64,000 nucleotides of DNA from NCBI GenBank assembly GCA_024364735.1, contig JAGFNQ010007656.1, positions 173,343 through 237,342 of the forward strand. Reading direction: 5' to 3'. Position numbers and translations under genes: made by a program. The notes beneath the pieces are model-generated. The model saw nothing but the letters and a program-made list of their open reading frames with translations. It did no database searches and was not told the origin of the DNA. Shown here one piece after another: positions 44,464 through 55,940 of the stretch (position 1 is the stretch's first letter; each line of letters starts with the position of its first letter). The DNA is from Boesenbergia rotunda (Eukaryota; Streptophyta; Magnoliopsida; Zingiberales; Zingiberaceae).

Positions 44464-46436
44464 AAAATGGATGTTCTGGTTTTCTAGCTCATATAGTGGA
44501 TGCAAGTCAAAGGGAAGAATTAAAGAAAGAAGATGTGAGAGTAGTCTGTGACTATCCTGAAGTGTTTCCTGAAGAGCTACCAGGACTCCCTCCCAATCGG
44601 GAAATTGAGTTTGAAATTGAGTTGGCCCCAGGAACCAACCCAATTTCGAAAGCACCTTATCGCATGGCGCCAGCAGAACTGAAAGAATTGCAAGAACAAT
44701 TGCAAGAGCTGCTTGACAAGGGTTTCATCCGCCCTAGTCATTCACCTTGGGGAGCTCCTGTACTGTTCGTCAAGAAGAAAGATGGATCTATGCGAATGTG
44801 CATAGATTATCGAGCTTTGAACAAGGTAACCATCAAGAACAGATATCCTTTGCCAAGGATAGATGATTTATTTGATCAGTTGAAGGGAGCTACAGTGTTC
44901 TCCAAGATAGATCTGCGATCAGGTTACCATCAGCTCAGAGTGAAGGAGAGTGATGTGCCAAGGACTGCTTTCAGTACAAGATATGGGCACTATGAGTTTG
45001 TGGTTATGCCCTTTGGAGTGACAAACGCCCCTGCGACGTTTATGGATCTAATGAATAGAGTATTCAAGGATTTTCTGGACAAGTTCGTTATTGTCTTCAT
45101 TGATGATATCCTAGTGTATTCAAAGACTCAGCAAGAACATGAAGAACACCTGAAGATAGTGTTGCAAACCTTACACCAAAAGGAGTTGTACGCCAAATTC
45201 TCAAAGTGTGAGTTTTGGCTTGATCGGGTGGCCTTCCTAGGCCACATTATTTCCAAGGAAGGTATTATGGTAGACCCAGCCAAGATTGAAGCAGTTAGTA
45301 ACTGGAGTCAACCAAAGAATGCTAGTGAGATCAGAAGTTTTCTGGGTTTGGCAGGGTACTACAGAAGGTTTGTGGAGGACTTTTCAAGAATAGCTTCACC
45401 ACTTACAGCCCTTACCAGAAAGAATAAGAAGTATGAGTGGACTGAAGACTGTGAGCAGAGTTTTCTTGAGTTGAAGAAGAGACTAACAAGCGCTCCTATT
45501 CTTACAGTACCCGAAGGTGATAAGAGCTTTGATATATACAGTGATGCATCAAAGCTAGGACTTGGAGCAGTCCTTATGCAAGAAGGCAAAGTCATAGCTT
45601 ATGCTTCCAGGCAACTCAAGGACTATGAAAAGAATTACCCCACTCATGATCTGGAGTTGGCAGCTGTAGTCTTTGCTCTAAAGATATGGAGGCATTACTT
45701 GTATGGAGTGCAGTGTAAGATTTATACAGATCACCAGAGTCTGAAATATTTCTTCACTCAGAAAGACCTCAATATGAGACAGCGAAGGTGGCTCGAGTTA
45801 GTGAAGGACTATGACTGTGAGATTCTTTACCACCCTGGTAAGGCAAATAGAGTAGCAGATGCACTGAGTAGAAAGACTTGTGCCATTTTGATGTCCTTAT
45901 CATCATTGGCACCACCATTACAGAAGGAGATAGTAGATTATGGAGTGGAGATTATTGAGGGACAGCTAGCCCTATTGACACTAGAGTCAACTTTGCTTGG
46001 AGAGATACAGAAAGAGCAAGCTGAGGATTCTGATATCCAAAGGATCAAGCAAGAGGTGCAAGAGGAAGAGAGTAAAGAGTTTAGAGTATCTGACAGTGGG
46101 ATACTCTACTATGGTGACCGTTTATGTGTCCCCAATCATGAAGAGCTGAGAAAGAAGATTCTTGAAGAAGCCCATGGAACCCCCTACTCAATGCATCCTG
46201 GTTCCACTAAGATGTACCAGGATTTGAAAGGAAGATTTTGGTGGTCGGGGATGAAGAGAGACATAGCTAAGTATGTCAGCACCTGCCTGACATGTCAGAG
46301 AGTTAAAGCAGAACACCAGAGACCAGGAGGTGTCCTACAGCCCATTCAGATTCCAGAGTGGAAATGGGAAGACATAGCCATGGATTTCATAGTTGGTCTA
46401 CCAAGACAACTAATGGCTATGATGCTATTTGGGTGA
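44457..46436 (+). pseudogene. Reverse transcriptase, RNase H and integrase N-terminus of D
   Basis: 659 open codons. The protease-RT linker comes first (residues 1-70), then RT with FVKKKDGSMRMCIDYR near 100 and catalytic FIDDILVYS near 217. RNase H has YSDAS near 361, HDLELAA, TDHQSL and VADALSRKT. The integrase zinc-binding part (MHPGSTKMY, CLTCQRVKAEHQRP) and the first core Asp (MDFIVGLP) follow. It ends where a missing base near 46410 breaks the core. RT and RNase H residues are all present, so only indels disable it. Confidence 0.92.
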
Positions 46437-47345
46437 TAGTAGACAGATTGACCAAGTCCGCCCACTTTTTGGCGATCAGAGTATCTTACTCAATTGAGAA
46501 GTTAGCTCAGTTATACGTGCAGGAAGTGATCCGACTACATGGAGTTCCGAAGACCATTATCTCTGATAGGGATGGTCGATTCACGTCACACTTTTGGGAG
46601 TGGTACAGACAGCGCTAGGCACCAAACTGAAGTTTAGCACAGCTTTCCATCCCCAGACTGATGGACAGACAGAGAGAGTGAATCAGATTCTAGAGGATAT
46701 GCTCAGAGCTTGTGCATTGGACTTCAAGGGCAGTTGGTGCAAGTATTTATGTTTAGCTGAGTTTGCCTACAACAACAGTTACCAAGCCACTATTGGTATG
46801 GCACCCTATGAAGCTCTTTATGGGAGGAAGTGTAGATCTCCCCTCTGTTGGTATGAGAGTAGTGAAAAGAAAGAAATGGGATCTCAGACTGATCTTATAG
46901 AGGATACCACAGAAGCAATCAGGNTTGAAGTTGGGGAATACAGTTTTCCTCAAAGTAGCACCTATGAAGGGAGTGATGAGATTTGGTAAGAAAGGCAAGC
47001 TAAGTCCTCGATACGTAGGACCTTACCCAGTGATAAAGAGAGTTGGTAAAGTAGCTTATGAGTTGGAGCTACCTTCAGAAATGTCAGCAATACATAACGT
47101 ATTTCATGTTTCATGTTAAAGAAGCATATCCCAGATGCCAACCAAGTGATGAGCCACAAATGGTACAAGTGCAAGAAGATCTCAGTTATGAAAGTCGACC
47201 TATTTCAGATAATAGATCGAGCAAATAAGAAGCTGAGGAACAAAGTGGTACCACTAGTGAAAGTTTATAGCTGAATCAGAAGTATGAAGAGGCAACTTGG
47301 AATCAGAAGAGAGCATGAGGCAAGGGTATCCAGAGCTGTTCTAAG
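46358..47345 (+). pseudogene. Integrase core, GPY motif and chromodomain-like tail of D (several frameshifts)
   Basis: Frames change at about 46410, 46598, 46924, 47116 and later. Recognisable pieces are DAIWVIVDRLTKSAHFLAI, ISDRDGRFTSHFW, FHPQTDGQTERVNQ and AYNNSYQATIGMAPYEALYG. Then, after an undetermined base at 46924, come VFLKVAPMKGVMRFGKKGKL, SPRYVGPYPVIKRVG and a garbled chromodomain-like end near 47230-47340. Compared with B, about 80-90 bp are missing at the undetermined base. Such dense one-base indels contrast with good nucleotide identity and may be sequencing errors. Confidence 0.88.
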
Positions 47346-47379
47346 TTCGAGGACGAACTTTTTATAAGGTAGGGAGGAT

Positions 47380-49576
47380 TGTGAACGCCCAAAATTTCCA
47401 TCCAAGTCTTAAAGTCCTTGAAATTAGTTAAAAATGTTTAGAAATATTCTTAGATTTTTTAGAATTTTTAGGTATTTTTATGGATTTTCTGAGTCCGTTT
47501 AGTATTTTTAGGAAAAGAAATGGAAGTTTTCGAAAAAGGAAACATGAAAGGGAGCAGCAGGGTTGATCTCGCGGCCACGCGAGGTAACCGAATCCAAGAA
47601 CCAGCTGGGCTAGGGTATCAAGCACAGAAAAGGAAGGAGAGAAATATGTTATAGTCGAGTTAAGCCTTTTCATTAAGAGTATATTAAGCCCTCTTAAGTC
47701 GCGTGAAACCCTGGAGAAGCCGTAGCCGCGCGCGTGAACAGAGAAGAGAGGCGAGGAAGAGGCGAATTCAAGGGTTCTTCTTCTTCTTCTTCTTCTTTTT
47801 CACCTTTTCCCTTGAGTAGAGAAGACTAGGGGTTGTTCCTAGGGCTAAAGGTGGAAGCTTTTCAAAAGAAGGAGGGAAAGGATTGGTAGGAGTTTTCTCC
47901 CTGTTTTTGTGAGTTTTCTTCAAGACCGATGTAAGTAAATCACTCACCTGCAATAGGAGTAGTTTTCGTTACGAAATTCTTGCTATAAAGCCATGATTTC
48001 GAAAAAGAAGCACGTTTTGAGAAACCTTGCTAATTGCATGTTTAGATTGTTAAAGTTGCATGTTTTCTTATGTTAGAAATCCAATTAAATGGTATTGAAT
48101 GTAAGTAGGCCAAGCATGATAAGTTTTAATATGAGAAAGGACCCAAAAGTGAAGTTTTGGGTTAAGGGCACATAGTGTGCTTGATGGAAAGTTTAATGTA
48201 AGGAAGGTTAAGTTCTTTTAATGCAAAAGAAAAGTTAGTTGATAAGTATGAATAAGTATAGTAAGAAAAGTATTTTACTTTGTGAAAGAGACATGTACCG
48301 GGCAAATGTAAGGCCCACAGAAAGTTAGTAGAAAGTTCTAATAGGATGCGGTGGCTAGCTACCTCGCAACCTATTAGAAAAGCGCGCAGTTGGTACACTG
48401 ATACCATGGTACAATGTCAAGGCCTAAGAGAAAGTTGATTATTTATTTTCAAGTATATAAGTATGATCAAGTAGTTTCTTTTTGAGAAAGTGTTTAATTA
48501 TTATATGTGTACCTTGATACAATGCAAGCATGATAAAGTAGTTCAAGTAGTAAGCACGGTTAGTTGTGTACTTTGATACATTAACAAACATGATAAAGTG
48601 TTTCAAGTTGTAAGCATGTTTAGTTGTAAGTTTTGAAGTAAGTAAAGTTTTAAATCATTCTTCGAAATGAGCATGTTTAGTATTGACATCATGATTTTGT
48701 GAGTAGGGATTTACTTACTAAGCATTGTGCTTATTAGTTGCATTTTCCTTCTATTGCAGATAAAGGAAAAGAGAAAGCGTAAGTTGGGAGGCGACAGGAC
48801 TTGCATTGATGTTCAGAGGAGGTGGAACCGGGGTAAAAGATCCGTTGGGTTGAGTATGAGTAGAGTTTGGTATTTAGAAACATTTAGTTTTATGTTTTGA
48901 ATAGTAAAGAGTGAACCAATGTGTTTAATTTCCGCATAGAGTAAGAAGTTGATACAACTTGAAGATGTTTACTTATGTTTTTCCATATGCTTGGTTAGTT
49001 TGGTTAAGTTCCGTATTAGTTTCAATTTCAAGAGTTTGGATTGGTTTTGAGTTGCCAATGTGCCAAATAAACTAGTATATATGATAGATTTGAAGTTATA
49101 TCTTAATGCGAAGTGATAGTATGTGATTTGTGGATGTTTGAAAGGGATTTTCAGGTCTGAAATTTGCAGTTTCAGGCGTGCCAGTCGACTGGCTCAGATA
49201 CCAGTCGACTGCTATATCGAACAGAACCTTCTGTTCGATATGGCAGTCGACTGACCATATACCAGTCGACTGACACCAGTCGACTGATATAATAGCAGTC
49301 GACTGCTACCATTAAAGAAAAACTGGGTAGAGCAGCTGGTTAGTGCTTTAGTGTTACAACTAAGAGGTCTAGGGGTCAAATCCTGGCAAAGCAAATAAAA
49401 TGAAAGTTGTTTTGTTTTTTTTTGAAAAAAAAAGGAAGGAAGAAAAAAAAAAATTCAGAGCAAGTTAAGGGGACTCAAGTAGGTGTAACCTAAGGCTAAG
49501 GATAAGGTAAAGTTAAGGTCCAGTAAATGTGGCGCCCGCCTTAAGAGAGAAAGTTAAGAGAAGTCTGGTCGTCACA
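47380..49576 (+). repeat. 3' LTR of D (2197 bp)
   Basis: Opens TGTGAACGCCC after the AGGTAGGGAGGAT polypurine tract and closes GGTCGTCACA. It shares structure with the B LTR: a CTT-rich leader (47776-47800), 'cttactaagcattgtgcttattagttgcattt' near 48714-48745, and the AGTCGACTG array near the end. Its last 251 bp recur at 42214-42464. Confidence 0.93.
49182..49305 (+). repeat. Array of AGTCGACTG palindromes in the D LTR
   Basis: Six exact CAGTCGACTG copies (49182, 49202, 49244, 49263, 49277, 49296). TATCGAACAG / CTGTTCGATA (49215-49224 and 49231-49240) forms an inverted repeat between the second and third, just as in B. Confidence 0.95.
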
Positions 49577-50147
49577 TAAGGAATCCCACTTAGCAGCCCT
49601 AAAATGAGTACTTAGGTACATTAAGGGTACCCTAAATGTAGAGATTTGGTATCCTAGGACTTCCACTTTTGAATTATCAGGATATTCTGACTTTGACTAT
49701 GCTGGGTGCAAATTAGATAGAAAAAGTACAAGTGAAAGTTGCCAACTATTAGGACATAGCCTAGTCAGCTGGTGTAGTAGAAAGCAACACTGCGTAGCCT
49801 TGTCCACAACAGAAGTAGAATATGTTGCCCTAGGAGAATGTGTAGTACAACTTTTGTGAATGATGCACACTCTTAAGGACTTCCAGCTTGACTACACCCA
49901 AACCCAAGTCTATATTGATAACATTAGTTCAATCAACTTGACTAAAAACCCAATTCAACATTCCCGAACAAAACATATAGAAGTTCAACATCATTTTGTA
50001 AGGGATCATGTAGCCTGGGGTGAAATAGTACTTAAACATGTGGACTCAAAATCCAACTTAGCTGATATGTTTACCAAACCCTTACCTGAGTCTGAATTTA
50101 GCTCACTAAGAAGGCAGTTAGGGTTGTGCTTAGTAGAATATGACTGA
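49577..50147 (+). pseudogene. Copia RNase H C-terminal part of element C
   Basis: Translation shows the end of RT/RNase H of Ty1/copia: GYSDFDYAGCKLDRKSTSES, LVSWCSRKQHCVALSTTEVEY, then DNISSINLTKNPIQHSRTKHIEVQHHFVRDH and ADMFTKPLPE. The KNPIQHSRTKHI segment and the 'fTKPL' end are diagnostic of copia RNase H. Stops are near 49604 and 49858. The right end is the natural pol stop at 50145. Confidence 0.92.
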
Positions 50148-51483
50148 TTTATATTATTTCTTAAAATTTTTCATATTTTTCTTAATTTTTTCGAAAATTA
50201 GTAAATTTATCATTTCGTTTATTAAGTTTTTGAAATTTAAAATGATTTTCCGACTTAATTTTCTTTCAAAAACTACCCCCTTCAAAACTAGGGCTTTTTC
50301 GCAAATGGACTTAGCTTAGGCCCTAACCCTAGAACTGCATGCACCTATAGATCAAGAAGTCAACATCTCACAAGCACCTTAGGGTACTTTTGAATGATAA
50401 GCTAGACTGGGTTGAGATGCTTAGGTCTATGCCTTGATTCAAGATGCTTTAAGTCAGTGCATCTGCAGTAATTGGGGCAATAAATAGAAGTTGAACAATA
50501 ATCAGGTTAAGTGTCAAGCCTAGAAAATCTAACTTGATCAGATCACTTAACTTGACTAACCCTAGCGAAAGCTACTATTTATGACAGTTAGTAAGTAGCT
50601 AACAGGGTAAGATAGGACCCGAACAAGATCGGTTTAATTTGGTTTGGTCCAGTTTTTTTCATTAGAGTTGGTTCAATATAGAATTTTAATTTCTTACTAG
50701 CTCTAATTTACTTGCTGTAATTGGTATCAAGTTTTTTTGATATATGGCAAAGGGGGAGAGAAACAAAAGAAAGGAAGAAATTTTTAAAAATTTTCATTTC
50801 TTTTTCCAAAAAGTAATGTAAAAGCTTCAAGTGCTCAGTGTTTAAGTACTTCAAATTTTTATTTCTAAAAAGTGCTTTCAAAATATTTCAAAAAGATGTC
50901 AAAAATTTCTAAGTGTATTTTGAAAAATATTTCTAAGGAAAATTTCCCTTGAAACCTCCTGGAAAATGGTGCTATGTAAATTATTTTTTAAAAAAAAATA
51001 AATATGTTTTTTTAAGTTAAAATATTTTAAATGCACAAAGTGTTTTCCAAAGCAAACTCTTCTAAATATGGAAAAAGTTTTTTTGTAATCAAATGTTTTC
51101 CCAAGTTCTCAAAATTGAAATTTTTTAAGGAAAATCTGGTTTTAAAATTTATCTTGCCTAAGTAAATTTTCTTTTACAAAAAGTTCTTTGAAACAAATAT
51201 TAGGTTGGCAAAAACTGTCCAAGTGTTGAAAAATTCTTGAGTACAATTGCTCTATTTCCGAAAAATACTTAGTCACAAACTTAAAGCTTTTTGCTAAATT
51301 TTGAAAAACACATAGCTCTTAGAAAGATTACAAAACCCGTGTGACATTGAAAATTTCAGGGGGAGAATATGCAATTCAGGGGGAGATAAATTTCTATTGT
51401 TAGATTATTATTGTTAGATTTCTATAATATGTTCTTAACTTAACTTTTTGAACCATGTTGCCATAAATCAAAAAGGGGGAGAT
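50148..51483 (+). other. 3' untranslated region and polypurine tract of C
   Basis: About 1.3 kb, A/T-rich with long T and A runs; no coding. 50280-50600 matches the reverse complement of the same region in E. It ends in AAAAAGGGGGAGAT just before the LTR. Unlike E, no extra ORF lies between pol and this region. Confidence 0.85.
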
Positions 51484-51639
51484 TGTTGGTGTCGGAAGCA
51501 CCAAAGTCAAACCTATGTTTTGATGATGGCAAAGGGTTCGGAAGTTAAGATTTGATTGTGATCTAACAAGCTTATAAAGTGTGCAGGAATATCCTAGGTA
51601 GACTAGGCACTAAGTCTTGGCCGCGGGCTGGGCAACTAA

Positions 51640-52318
51640 GGGAGTGTTTGGGAGAGCTTCTGCTAGCTGCTTTTTAGTTTTTAGTCATGCAAAAGTGCTT
51701 TTGAGTGTTTGAGAATGTCAGATTCTGCTTTAACTTCTGCAACTTTTACTCAAAAGCTAGAAGCAACAATTTGATGCTTTTTTCTGCTTCTGCTTTTTTG
51801 CTTATGGTGTAGAATTAAAAGTTGACATTTATACCCTTAATAAATTTATTACTTTATATAATTACCATCCTATTTTTAAATAAAATCTTATATTTTTATA
51901 TAATTTATATTTTCAAAAAATTTTATACATAATTGTATAAATTTATATAAATTTTATTATTTTATTATTTTTTATATTTTTATTAACTTTATATTTTTTT
52001 AAAATATATATATTATTAAAAAAATAATTTTGATATAATATTTAAAATATAATATTAAATATATAAAATATTATAGATCATGTATCAAAATTATATTTAA
52101 ATAATTGAAAAAAATTAATTTTGATAGTTTAAGGATATTATTGTCATTTAATTAAAAATTAAGCTTAAAAGTGATTATTCACCAAACACTCAAATTTTAC
52201 CTTGTATCAGCTTTTGACTTCTATTTCCAAACACTGTATGCTTTAGCTTTTTACTAACTTCAAGATAATCACTATAAGAATCACTTTTCAAGAAGTAAAA
52301 GCTCTCCCAAACACTCCC
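51640..52318. mobile_element. MITE with inverted ends in the LTR of C
   Basis: Terminal inverted repeats of about 20 bp: GGGAGTGTTTGGGAGAGCTT and its inverse AAGCTCTCCCAAACACTCCC. The flanks share TAA (51637-51639 and 52319-52321), as in PIF/Harbinger-type (Tourist) MITEs; a 5-bp CTAAG duplication is an alternative if the end is one base shorter. The interior is AT-rich with no ORF. Repeated 'gcttctgcttt' words lie near the left end. Removing it restores the LTR text. Confidence 0.85.
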
Positions 52319-52659
52319 TAAGTCTTGACATAAGGTTGGACAATAAGACCTAGTGAGTGAAGCTGGGCACTAAGACATGGTCGAGGACTAGGCACCGAAG
52401 ACCTGGTCAGTGAAGTTGGGCAAAAGCCCAACCGGAGGAGCCGGTTGGCAAAACGGTAAATTCTTCCGAGAGGAGTAGGTGAGGACGCGTTCCCCGTAGG
52501 AGGGAGCACTAGGCGTCGGTTTGACCTAGGGTTCCATTTGGGAGACTCAAAGTCAGAACCAAGACAGCTTAGGCTGTAAATAATGTTTAATATATCATGT
52601 ATATTTGCTTCTTGTGTTTGGAAGTAACCCTGGTTGCAGGAAATGAAGGGATGGTGTTT

Positions 52660-52947
52660 TTGCAGCTCAGGCGCCTCATTGGAAGGAGGCGCCTCACTGG
52701 GCTAGGCGCCTGTGTGGATACAGGCGCCCCAGTGTAAGGCTAAACCAAGCCATCGAAGCAAACTGCCACGAAAGCCTTTGGACCAAGTCAAGCTAGGCGC
52801 CTATTTTAACACAGGTGCCCGAGTCAGCTCAGGCGCCCTAGTTGAAGGGATAAGCGCTGGCCGAGTCTGCAGATTGGAGTTCTCGTAGAAGAGGTCACAT
52901 GTCAGGCGCCCCCTTCAATATAGGCGCCCCAGCGACCAGTATAAATA
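52660..52947 (+). promoter_or_regulatory. GGCGCC array and TATA box in the LTR of C
   Basis: Palindromic GGCGCC motifs (mostly AGGCGCC) recur between 52668 and 52928 in close pairs. TATAAATA follows at 52940-52947. The arrangement, palindrome pairs then TATA, is the same as in the LTRs of E and the 20493 copy. Confidence 0.8.
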
Positions 52948-53002
52948 GGGGTGCACCCCCAAGGCTTCTGAACAACTCGAACATCTCGCTCTCAACACTT
53001 TC

Positions 53003-55567
53003 TGTTGAAAATCATAATTTTTAAAGGGTCTTTTTGCAAAAATAGGGACTTAGTTGTGAATAACTAAAATAAGAGGGCTTAATTGCAAAAGTGCCAAAAA
53101 TAGTTACAAAACTCTTAAATCCCTCATCCTGTGCCCTAACTCACCCGAACACCTCTCCCCTCTCCTCTGCGCCGACTCTCCCTGCCGTCGGAACCGCAGT
53201 CGCTCCCTCGCGACCGCCGCCAGCCCTAGCCTTCTCCACTTCCCTCCTTCTCCTTCTTCTTCTCCGACGTGCACGAGTAGAGCACCGCCGCCCTCGCGTG
53301 GAACCTTAGTCGACGCTTCCAGATCGTCTCTGGCCACGAGCAAAGGTGACACTTTTTGGTGTGTTGTCGTTCCGTTGCTCTTTTCCTTCTTCTCCGACAG
53401 CCTTTGATTTTGCCATCCGATCGTGGGTTACAGGCGCCACTACCAGCCTACCTCTATTCCTCGCCGTCCTTGATTGCTTGTGCCGACCACCCATCAGGTA
53501 AAGGATGTGTTTCTCTGAATTAGTAGATGTTAGGGATGAGTATTAGTGTTTCTGTGGTGCATTGTGTGGGTTTTGCCAGGAGCAGAAATTTGGCAGTAGG
53601 TGGAGGTTGGAACGTTTTGAATTGGAGATGATCTTGGTTGTGTTCTGTTCGTGGGCTCTGTTTGTTGCCATTGTTTCCCTTAGGATGATTTTTCATTTGA
53701 TATGGAGTAATGTGTATAAGTAGGTGTTGGATGGAATTGATATGTTCTGTTATTTTGATTTTTGGTTGAGCTTACCGAAAGCCAAAGGGTTAATTAGGTT
53801 GGTAATGGTGAATTGGGTTGGGATTAGGGTTAGGATAAATCTAAGTTAAACCTAACCTCAATAAATAGGGGCAATTTATAATTAGTTGTTTGCTTTAGCT
53901 TAATTAAGTAATTACGATAATTAAGCTTAACCTTGTTTAGTTAATTATTACTATTGTAAATAGCTAAACATAGTATCTTTTGATACAGGACCTTGAATCA
54001 GACTCGTTCAGTTGATCGTGGAAGGTCTTCGTTTACAAACTTCTACAATTATAAGGCGGGTATTTCTCCTTTGTACTCGAGTAGTTTTCTTTACCTTAAA
54101 AGCATGGCTATATTATGTCTGATAGGTTGCTTGACCTTGTTCTTTGTCATTATTTAAACATCGCCGTTGAGACTTATTCTTCGTTGATCTTCGAGTATTC
54201 AAAATTCATTTCTGTAGAGTCCCCTGTTGTTTTCTGCTCTGTAAAGTGTCGCTTGTACGCGAGTACTTAGAAGACCATTAAACACAGATAGGTTTATTTG
54301 GCATTAGAAAATACCCTACCTAGTAGTGTATGTGCATAATCGTTGGTTTTCGATTTTCGGTTGGTTGTATTGATGCATTGTATACTCATTGGATTTTATT
54401 GCATCGTTGTTTCTCCGGTTGTTCGTGCATCGTATAGCATACACCATACTTGCACGTTGCATACTAACGACTGTTAGGCTTACATTTGGTTAAGCCGTCG
54501 TTAGTCATATTGTTGCTTGATTCACTCAACCACTTGTTATCGTGTTAGTTATTAGAGTGCGAGCACCTGTCTTGTTATGCCAAACAGTGACACCCTCACC
54601 GTTGTTTTTAGAGGGATGAGTTGTTGGTGGCTCACCCTCACCGTTGTTTTTTTAGAGGGATATTACAGCTGTATAGCTCCCCCTATGTATCGGGGTTGGA
54701 GTGTAGACTCCCCAGCATCCTGTCCACTCAACCACGCCTTATGTGGAATTTGTTGTTGGAGTGGTATAGTTGTCACAGACCTACCCACTCGGTCACACAG
54801 ATGGGATGTGTTGACGGCTTGACTGGCATCAGGGTTGACACATGTCATTGCATCATGTGCATACGTATTTCTTTTATGCATTTGCTTGTGTTTGATGCAC
54901 TTATATGAGCTATGATTGTTGCACATGTTTGACATGCATGTATATCTTGATATTATTGTTGTTGAATTGTTCTATATCTGCTTAGTCGTTATTCGGACTT
55001 TATACCATGTCAATTTACATATGTTATGCATGATTAGATTTTTATATTTCCTTATGGACTGCACCCTGTTGGAATCTCTACTTGGTTATCTTGTATTATG
55101 TCATGCTTATTGTCTACTCATATACCCGCAGAGTCCGCCCGGACTCACCACCCCTGCTTTCTTCTTTGTTGTTTCAGATAGCAGGTAGACGTATCTCTTG
55201 GAGCCAGGGGAGGATCCAGTTGCCAGTCCCCAGTGTTGAGTTGAGTTAGTCTTCCGTATTTGGTTTAGTTATTTATTTCAGTACTTGGAGTTGCATTTTA
55301 TTTGTTATTGGGTTTTGTCGATATCAGAGACATTTGAGTTCTCTTTTGGGATTGTAGTCTTATTTTATGTTTATGGTGGCTGAGCCACCCATTATCTTTT
55401 ATCCAAATATAAACTGTGTGGTTGTGTTTACTTCTATATATGTGATGCTAGCCGCATGTGGATAAGCTTTTATGATGAGATATATGTATAATTGTCCCAT
55501 ATTGTCCGCCGTACAGGGGAGATGTTGCCCGATTTTCGAGGAAGCATGTGTCTCTGGGGGCGTGACA
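53003..55567 (+). repeat. Solo LTR related to element A, inserted in the LTR of C (2565 bp)
   Basis: Begins TGTTGAAAAT and ends GGGGGCGTGACA, with the 5-bp duplication CTTTC on both sides (52998-53002 and 55568-55572). Its last 110 bases correspond to the reverse complement of the A LTR start ('gtccgccg.acaggggag.tg', 'ggcgtgaca'). The GC-rich first exon-like part (53150-53330) corresponds to the rc of 2880-3180. Orientation is plus, opposite to A. Divergence is much larger than between the A LTRs, so it is an older relative. Confidence 0.88.
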
Positions 55568-55940
55568 CTTTCGTTCAAGCGCTACGCTCCAACATGCTCC
55601 GCACTCGCGATTCAAGCGCCGACGATGACCCGCTGCTCCGAACTTCCAACCACTCCGGTCGTCGGTAAAAGTTTATTTTCATAAAGTGTTGTAATTTCAT
55701 TTTCAATTCTATATTTTGTACTCCAACTTGTAAACATTTTTACGAATATAGAACTGCCCATCGTAAATGGTCAAGGACCGTGGGCCTTGGAGTAGGAGCC
55801 GACTGCGACTCCGAACCAAGTAAAAAGAAAGATTGTTAGCGATTGTTTTTGTGTTTTCCGCTGCGTAATTTCTCTTAATCATCTGAAAATTTTACGATCG
55901 ATATTCACCCCCCCCTCTATCGATTTACTCCGATCCTACA

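Larger units (their letters stand above)
42214..49576 (+). mobile_element. Element D: Ty3/gypsy retrotransposon (Tekay-like), same family as B, 5' LTR truncated
   Basis: Order on the plus strand: last 251 bp of the 5' LTR, primer-binding site, gag, zinc knuckles and protease, RT, RNase H, integrase, chromodomain-like end, polypurine tract, 3' LTR. Proteins closely match B. The 5' LTR remnant and the end of the 3' LTR are very alike, so it is fairly young. Yet pol carries several one-base frameshifts and a short deletion beside an undetermined base at 46924. The right flank is copia element C, the left flank is E, so no target duplication is available. Confidence 0.93.
49577..55940 (+). mobile_element. 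Element C: 3' end of a Sire-type copia element
   Basis: RNase H (to 50147), untranslated region, polypurine tract and 3' LTR, all on the plus strand. The rest of pol is absent: D starts where it should be. The LTR has two later insertions, a MITE and a solo LTR. C itself is inserted in the integrase region of the older copy K, whose core resumes at 55941. Confidence 0.88.
51484..55940 (+). repeat. 3' LTR of C (about 1.2 kb once two insertions are removed)
   Basis: Starts TGTTGGTGTCGGAAGC and ends CACCCCCCCCTCTATCGATTTACTCCGATCCTACA. Insertions are a MITE at 51640-52318 and a solo LTR at 53003-55567. Shared Sire segments include 'tgaggacgcgttcccc' and 'gttgcaggaaatgaag'-like words seen in E, K and the 20493 copy. 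Confidence 0.9.

Noticed and set aside
54577..55188. ORFs in the solo LTR related to A
   Set aside because: Cys/Leu-rich peptides on both strands within non-coding LTR; no counterpart kept open in A.
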